Origin: Coniochaeta sp. PMI_546
Taxonomy: Eukaryota; Ascomycota; Sordariomycetes; Coniochaetales; Coniochaetaceae
Direction: 5' to 3'
Assembly (NCBI GenBank): GCA_021432605.1
Contig: MU271153.1
Coordinates: 558,001 to 622,000 of the forward strand
DNA: 64,000 nt
Shown: positions 58,453-64,000 of the stretch, piece after piece
Layout: each line of letters begins with the position of its first letter
How positions within the stretch are numbered: position 1 is the first letter of the stretch
Position numbers and translations under genes: made by a program
The notes under the pieces: model-generated
Databases searched by the model: none
What the model was told of the DNA's origin: nothing
The model's input: only the letters and a program-made list of their open reading frames with translations

Positions 58453-59391
58453 CGACAACCTAACTCCCCATTTGACTTAATAAAGGGTGCTCAAGACCAT
58501 GTCATACAACTATCTAGCCCGATGACGCAACCACCTTTGTTGGCTTCCTCATTCTTTGTACTCTCTAGGCTACCTAGTTTTAGGACCATGCTCCGCTTGT
58601 GAGCGGCAACAGTATATGCCGTGCTGTCGATGACTTGATTCGTTCCTTGTTGGTTGTGAGACCAACATCGATGTTCATCTGATCAGGAGGGTCTTCTGGT
58701 CTGAAGTTATGATGTGCAGTCGGTCCGTTCCTTTCCAGGGTAGCTCGAATCTATGTGGCTGGAGGGATGGCTAGAAGACGACCAAGTGACGCTCCCCGCA
58801 TCCTGACAACCAATGCGGGTAGAGAGCTATGAGATGAAGTTGGGGTAAAGGGTTGCAGCACTGCGATAGGGTAGCCTTACATTACAGGGGTTAGTTCCTG
58901 AACCTGACAGCTTCCATATACTGTACTGGGACACCTCAGTCGCGCCAAAGTTTATTGTCTCGGTCGTCGTCGTCGTCCGTGTTCGCAGGGTAACGTATAC
59001 AGTACGGTCTCTCTGCTCTCCACGACCATGCTACTGTTCTCGGACCTGTTCTCGGACCGAGTCCACCGGCGAATATGCCTTTATGGATCAGGGTGTCACA
59101 TTCAAGGATATCACATGGAGCGTCTTGTGAAAACTCTGCTCTACTTCTGACAGCTGCTCTCGCTAGCTCTAGTTAAGTGACAGGGTGGTTTGTCTCGCTG
59201 TCCTAGACTGGCAACTGTTATCCGCCGTTGGGTGCAAGGTGACGTTTCACTTGTTCTTCAGAAGGGCCGGATGCAAAGTCATGGTGGGCACATGGAGGGC
59301 GCGGAAGGCGGGTGGACTTGGTGGCAAAATGCCTGTATGGATGCGATATGGAGTTGATCGGATGGCATGCTTGCTATTGATCTCGTCCGTC
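58453..59391. other. Intergenic region upstream of the GH71 gene
   Basis: About 0.9 kb with a (GTC)n run near 58.97 kb. No gene recognised. Confidence 0.4.
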
Positions 59392-59398
59392 TATATAA
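59392..59398 (+). promoter_or_regulatory. TATA box of the GH71 gene
   Basis: TATATAA lies about 107 nt upstream of the chosen ATG at 59505, and only 38 nt upstream of the alternative ATG at 59436, which supports the later start. Confidence 0.5.
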
Positions 59399-59504
59399 GG
59401 CTAGTTCCACGGCAGTATCAGTATGGGAGCGATAGATGAGCATCAGCAACGCAGTGTCTCAAGAACTGGCATGCTTCTGGGTCTCAGGGCTGTCACCTCT
59501 CACG

Positions 59505-61746
59505 ATGTTTAGGGTCAACTTCACTTTTCTGCTCTGCAGTGCCTTCCTCTTGATTTCGACTGTTCTCTCGTTTCCAACTGATCAGCGGGACAATGTTCTT
59601 ATCGAACGTCAGAGTACCAACAGGCTGGTGTTCTGCCACTTCATGGTAGGATTTACCCCGAGGGGGACACTGGTCTGCTTCATCCTTGTGGTTAACTGAT
59701 GGCTAACCCACTTGTGACGTGAAGATTGGAATTGTAGGCGAACGGACGGGACCACAGGACTTCGACGATGATATGAAGCGTGCAAAATCACTTGGCATTG
59801 ACGCATTTGCTCTCAATATCGGGGTTGATCCTTACACAGATACCCAGCTTGGCTACGCCTATCAGTCGGCAGCTAATAACGGCATGAAGGTCTTCATCTC
59901 TTTTGACTTCAACTGGTATCACACTTCCGATGCTGTCGCGGTAGGCCAAAAAGTTGCCCAGTACGCTAAGCTGCCGGCTCAATTGTATGTCGACAACAAG
60001 GTCTTTGCATCATCTTTTGCCGGAGATGGGGTCGATGTGGCGGCCATTCGCAATGCCGCAGGAGTTCAGATCTTTTGGGCGCCCAACTTTCATCCTGAGT
60101 ACGACACGGACTTCAATACCATTGATGGGGCTCTAAACTGGATGGTAAGACATGCGGGGACTGATTCGTGCTATTGCTGGTCTAACATGGAATCGCAATA
60201 GGCATGGCCTAATAACGGGAACAACAAAGCTCCAACTCCAGGGCACAACGTCACCGTGGAAGCGGGTGACAGTGCCTATGTGAATGCGCTTAAGGGAAAA
60301 GCATATATTGCTCGTAAGTCCAAAACAACGAGTTTGTACTATTAATGGCCTTACTGACTATCACATAGCTGTATCTGCATGGTTCAGCACACACTTCGGC
60401 CCGGTACGTTCGTCACTTGGCCATCCGTTTTGTGATGCCATAAATACCAAATCGTCCGTAGCTAACATCGATCTAGGAAGTTCCATACAGTAAGAACTGG
60501 GTTTTCCCGTCTGATTTATTGTGGTATGACCGTTGGAACGAAGTCCTCAGTCTCGGACCCCGGTTTCTGGAGATCATCACCTGGAACGACTATGGCGAAT
60601 CCCACTATATCGGCCCTCTCCATTCTCCCCATTTTGATGATGGTAACTCCAAGTGGACGAATGACATGTAAGAAGTCCTGATAGCCACATACAATGTTTT
60701 TGTGCTATCGAGCATTGACATATATCAGGCCCCACGGCGGCTGGCTCGATATGGCCAAGCCGTTTATCTCTGCCTTCCATGCAGGGGCAACTTCAGCAAA
60801 CAGCTATGTCACATCCGACCAACTTATTTACTGGTACAGACCGAACCCGCGGAGCCTCAACTGTGATGCCACGGATACCACAATGGTGCAGGCGGATAAC
60901 TCATCCGGCAACTACTTCATGGGTCGGCCCAATGGCTGGGAAGATATGCAGGACTCCGTATTTGTGGTCGCTATGCTTACCCAGCCGGGGACCGTGACTG
61001 TTGCCTCGGGTAACAATATTCAATCCTTCAACGCTCCCGCAGGTATCTCGTCTTATACCGTCGATATGGGGCTCGGGAATCAACAGTTCTGGCTTACACG
61101 CAACGGGCAGGCTGTCCTCAGTGCTGTGAGCCTGAAGGACATCACCAACGTCTGCCCCTGCGGCATATACAACTTCAATGCTTATGTCGGAACCGTCCCG
61201 GATGCGGCCCCTGACCCCCTGCAGCACGACGGCCTCGCCTCTCTCACAGCGGGCCTCCACGTGAGTACCTGCAGTGCAACGCCGTCGCTAGCAACCACAA
61301 CGATCAAGCCCACCGCAGCCCCTACTAGTGGAGGCGCTGGGCCGACAACAACGGCTAGTTCTTCGACAACTACAGGATCAAGTTCAACTGTGACGTCGAG
61401 CAGCACCACATCCAGCAAAGCAACGACGCCAACATCACCCACTCGCACGACAACGTCCTCAAGCACTATCACCACCAGTACCACCTCCGTACCTCCTACA
61501 GGAACAGTGTGCACTGCCGGAACCGGCCCGGGCAATTACATTGGCCTCTGTAACTTCTGCTGCCAATATGGCTACTGCCCACCGGGACCATGCACATGTA
61601 CCGCGACTGGTCAACAGATCCCGCCTCCACCGCAGAACAGCCCAGCTGGACGCCCCTTGCCTGGCGAGGACGATAGCTACCTCGGCCTCTGCAGTTATGC
61701 GTGCAGCCATGGATACTGTCCGCCAACTGCTTGTCAGCACGGCTAG
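59505..61746 (+). CDS. Secreted GH71 alpha-1,3-glucanase (mutanase) with Cys-rich C-terminus
   Basis: Six exons: 59505-59645, 59725-60144, 60202-60313, 60369-60403, 60477-60667 and 60729-61746, 638 residues. The signal peptide (MFRVNFTFLLCSAFLL) is followed by a GH71 catalytic domain, which hydrolyses alpha-1,3-glucan of fungal walls. Family blocks: RLVFCHFMIGIVG, IDAFALNIGVDPYTDTQLGY, FISFDFNWYH, IFWAPNFHPEYD, AYIAPVSAWFSTHFGP over two introns, LEIITWNDYGESHYIGP, and HGGWLDMAKPFISAF. Beta-sandwich-like sequence follows, then a Ser/Thr linker and two copies of a small Cys-rich motif (YIGLCNFCCQYGYCPPGPC and YLGLCSYACSHGYCPPTAC) like those in CBM24-bearing mutanases, probably binding alpha-1,3-glucan. 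An upstream in-frame ATG (59436) would bury the signal peptide. The fourth exon is only 35 nt. Confidence 0.93.
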
Positions 61747-62190
61747 GCATATACTGTGGGCGCAATACAGCAAGTCGCCGCGGGATTTTAAGCGCTCAGT
61801 CATCGATAACCTGGCAACCCATAAGACTGGGTCGCCACTAACGAACTCTATTGTTGTTGAACCTGTTATTGCTCTTGGTGTTGTTCATCAGTTGCGTCTT
61901 CCCTCCTCGTTTTACTAGTGATGACTTGCAGCCGTCGCTTCAGTCCTGACATTCGTGGCACCTGATCCTTCTTGTAAATATATCTATTGGTGTCAACAAG
62001 GTGAATTTTTTGGACTGTCATTACTGTTATATATAGCTTATCAACTACTAAATATTGTTTCTGCATTGTCCCATGACCTTTTAGGTTCGGAACGTGATGT
62101 CCGCATCCCTTAGTGGAGTCGAGAGTGTCTGGCGCTAAGCGCAGATAATGTAATGCAAAATAAGACATCCGGTATTCATCAAACCAATAA
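61747..62190. other. 3' flank of GH71 gene and upstream flank of tRNA-Cys
   Basis: About 440 bp; AT-rich, no coding signal. Confidence 0.4.
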
Positions 62191-62277
62191 GGATCGATAG
62201 CTCAGCGGTAGAGCGTGGGATTGCAGTTAGCTGCAACAAATATCCTAAGGTCGCGTGTTCAATCCACGCTCGGTCCT
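62191..62277 (+). tRNA. tRNA-Cys(GCA) with 15-nt intron
   Basis: Folds well: acceptor GGATCGA/TCGGTCC, D-arm GCTC-AGCGGTA-GAGC, anticodon stem TGGGA/TCCTA, loop TTGCAGA after removal of a 15-nt intron (TTAGCTGCAACAAAT) at the canonical site, variable loop AGGTC, T-arm GCGTG/CACGC with loop TTCAATC, discriminator T. Anticodon GCA reads UGU/UGC. The intron TTGCA-complementary stretch (TGCAA) can pair with the anticodon loop. A run of Ts follows directly as a Pol III terminator. Confidence 0.9.
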
Positions 62278-62555
62278 TTTTGTCATTCTTGCTTCCATTT
62301 TATTACTTACAATGGCATTTGTCGTGTGTCTCTTTCTATTCATATATGTGACATTTGCGATATGTGTGCAATATCTACCTTGCATTTTGCTTGATAATCG
62401 GAAGAACTAACTGTATGTGACGACAACTCGCTTATACCACCGATAAACATTTCACAATTCACCTCTAATGCGCAGCTACAAACTTCCGGCCTCTTTAGTC
62501 ACTGCTTCGATTGAAGATATACCCCGTACACTCTTTCCATACGCTATCTGACTCT
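62278..62555. other. Spacer between tRNA-Cys and BYS1-like gene
   Basis: Nothing recognised; should contain the 3' untranslated region of the BYS1-like gene. Confidence 0.4.
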
Positions 62556-63026
62556 TCAAGCAGCACAAATCGTAAAAGTAACATCCTGATCACTCCCGCA
62601 CACCTTGGTCTGACTTCCACCGGGGGAGGTACCAGCAGGCCAGACGATGGAAGGGCAGCTCGCCGCGCTCGAGACCACCAGCTTCTTGCCGGGGAACGGG
62701 TCGCCGAAGACGTCGCTCAGATCGTACCAGATCTTGTCGTTGTCGAGGCTGTACGCGAAGTTGGTCTGGGGTGCGCCGGTGTACAGGCCGTCGGCTGGGA
62801 TGGTGATCTTGAGGGCCTTGCCGCCGGTGGTGGGGTCTTTGACGAACTGCTCGGCGTAGGAGCCGCCGTGGGCGCTGAGGCGCCAGGGCCCGTCAATCGC
62901 GGAGCCGACCGACCAGACTGAGACGTCGACGTCGCAGTTGTTGACTACCCTGGCCTTGCCGACGGCTGAGACGGAGGTGGCGAGGCCGAGGGCGAAGGTC
63001 GTGAGTGTGAGGAGGGAGGTATACAT
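62556..63026 (-). CDS. BYS1-type secreted protein (thaumatin-like fold)
   Basis: Single exon, 156 residues. The signal peptide (MYTSLLTLTTFALGLATSVSA) is followed by a domain of the BYS1 family, named after a Blastomyces yeast-phase-specific protein and common in secreted fungal proteins. Typical points are GKARVVNNCDVDVSVWSVGS at the mature N-terminus, ISAHGGSYAEQF-like glycine turn, KITIPADGLYTGAPQTNFAY, and cysteines near the end (ASCPSIVWPAG, KVCGSDQDVTFTICAA) that can form two disulfides. The function of the family is not established; secretion is clear. A TATATAAA element on the minus strand lies about 160 nt upstream. Confidence 0.9.
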   Translation of the reverse strand: MYTSLLTLTTFALGLATSVSAVGKARVVNNCDVDVSVWSVGSAIDGPWRLSAHGGSYAEQFVKDPTTGGKALKITIPADGLYTGAPQTNFAYSLDNDKIWYDLSDVFGDPFPGKKLVVSSAASCPSIVWPAGTSPGGSQTKVCGSDQDVTFTICAA

Positions 63027-63182
63027 GTTGAGTGGTTGACTGACTGTTGATCGAAGTATTTCGATAAATCAGGAAGACTGATCGGTTAATATATGGTGAT
63101 ATGTTTTGGAAGCTGGCTGTGGTGCGAGAGTGTGATGTGATGAGCTATCGGTACATTGTCTTGACGATAGAACCAGCGGCCA

Positions 63183-63190
63183 TTTATATA
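63183..63190 (-). promoter_or_regulatory. Probable TATA box of the BYS1-type gene
   Basis: TATATAAA on the minus strand about 160 nt before the ATG. A second AT-rich element (ATATATTAA, near 63086-63094) lies closer, about 60 nt before the ATG. Confidence 0.4.
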
Positions 63191-64000
63191 CTTACGAGTC
63201 ACCTTCTAGACATTTCTACCTTCACTATGATCGACAGTAGGAATAAGACATAAATAGGACTCCGTAACTATCACCGTAAGACAGACTGCGGACTTTGACA
63301 TCATAATGTGGTATCAGTTGACAATACGTTGGCTGCCAGGCGCGGAATACTACCCTATGAGGCGTGGTCCCTGATTCTCGATGAGCAGGTAGTTCACGTG
63401 CCCCTCTATACGAACTGTCTCTCGAGACAAACAGTCGCGCGGTAGTTCGCGGCAGTTATTCCTGTCGCTGTCAGCATACGCGACTATACGAGTTATTTCA
63501 AGTGCTTCGCCATCGTAGGATTATGACGGATCACCGTTACACCACTGGCAGTGTGACGGGCGATCGATCGTGCCAAGAATCGTATTCATGACTGTGGGGA
63601 ATGTAGGGATATATAGTACATGCAGATCGGTTGACTCCATCCAGTCAGCATCTCCAGTTCATATTCAGTTTGTCAGAGCATAGTGGTCTGCCTGAAACTC
63701 TGGATATACCTGCCTGCTGTCTTACTATCTGATCCAATTTTGGGGCTGCGGAATTTCCAATCGCCGTCACTCTCCCTCGTGTTCTGGTCTACAGAACCTA
63801 GCCCACTGTGCCCGATGAGAGCTATTGGGCGCGTCCACTCAGCTGTTATGTATGTGCTAATCCACTGCTACCTGTTAGACGCGATTGTCGCCCATATCGT
63901 CCATCTCGAATTTAGAATCGCGGATGTGATACTGAATGTTGATCTCCTGGGTCTGTAGTATCTCGCCCTTTCCTAGCTCATGTACCAATACGCTCTTGTC
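63191..64000. other. Right-hand flank without recognised gene
   Basis: The open frame at 63683-63958 (plus) is hydrophobic in places but has no recognisable motif and starts without a clear ATG context. The window ends in this region. Confidence 0.4.

Noticed and set aside
59436-59504. Earlier ATG for the GH71 protein
   Set aside because: It would place 23 residues before a good signal peptide and leaves only 38 nt to the TATA box.

Overview
The window is nuclear DNA of a filamentous ascomycete, most likely a Sordariomycete. The genes carry short (50-85 nt) GT-AG introns. The families are typically fungal: two Zn2Cys6 regulators, a DUF1996 secreted protein, a GH71 alpha-1,3-glucanase, a BYS1-type secreted protein, a SidF-type siderophore transacylase, Yvh1 and Vfa1. 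Intron-containing tRNA genes are also present. There is no operon structure, so genes are read as single transcription units and exon joins were worked out by hand from splice sites and reading frame.

Left part (0.4-29 kb) is gene-rich: GNAT acetyltransferase (+), DUF1996 secreted protein (+), zinc alcohol/formaldehyde dehydrogenase-like enzyme with His-rich tails (-), membrane-anchored SDR (-), ABHD12-type hydrolase (-), a broken copy of a fungal membrane-protein family (+), a short Zn2Cys6 protein (-), a full-length Zn2Cys6 regulator (+), a large Ala/Ser/Thr-rich secreted wall protein (+), a small secreted DUF3237 protein (-), a sugar-type MFS transporter (-), a CorA-like membrane protein (+) and a SidF-like N5-hydroxyornithine transacylase (-).

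The middle (29-53 kb) is sparse. It holds the Yvh1 dual-specificity phosphatase (-), a conserved C2H2 zinc-finger protein (-), a gene-poor stretch of about 9.7 kb (38.4-48.1 kb), a small polar protein (+) and Vfa1, the Vps4-associated protein (-).

The right part (53-64 kb) is the most unusual. It has an uncharacterised, partly scrambled minus-strand gene, two tandemly duplicated intron-containing tRNA-Ser(CGA) genes, a zinc-knuckle gene of unknown function, a perfect 18-bp hairpin and two tRNA-derived relics, one inside a 16-bp inverted repeat. It ends with a secreted GH71 glucanase, an intron-containing tRNA-Cys(GCA) and a BYS1-type secreted protein.

No gene cluster for one pathway is evident. 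Several proteins are secreted or wall-related (DUF1996, Ala/Ser-rich wall protein, DUF3237, GH71, BYS1), but they are scattered and there is no sign that they are co-regulated. No CRISPR array, rRNA gene or intact transposon was recognised.
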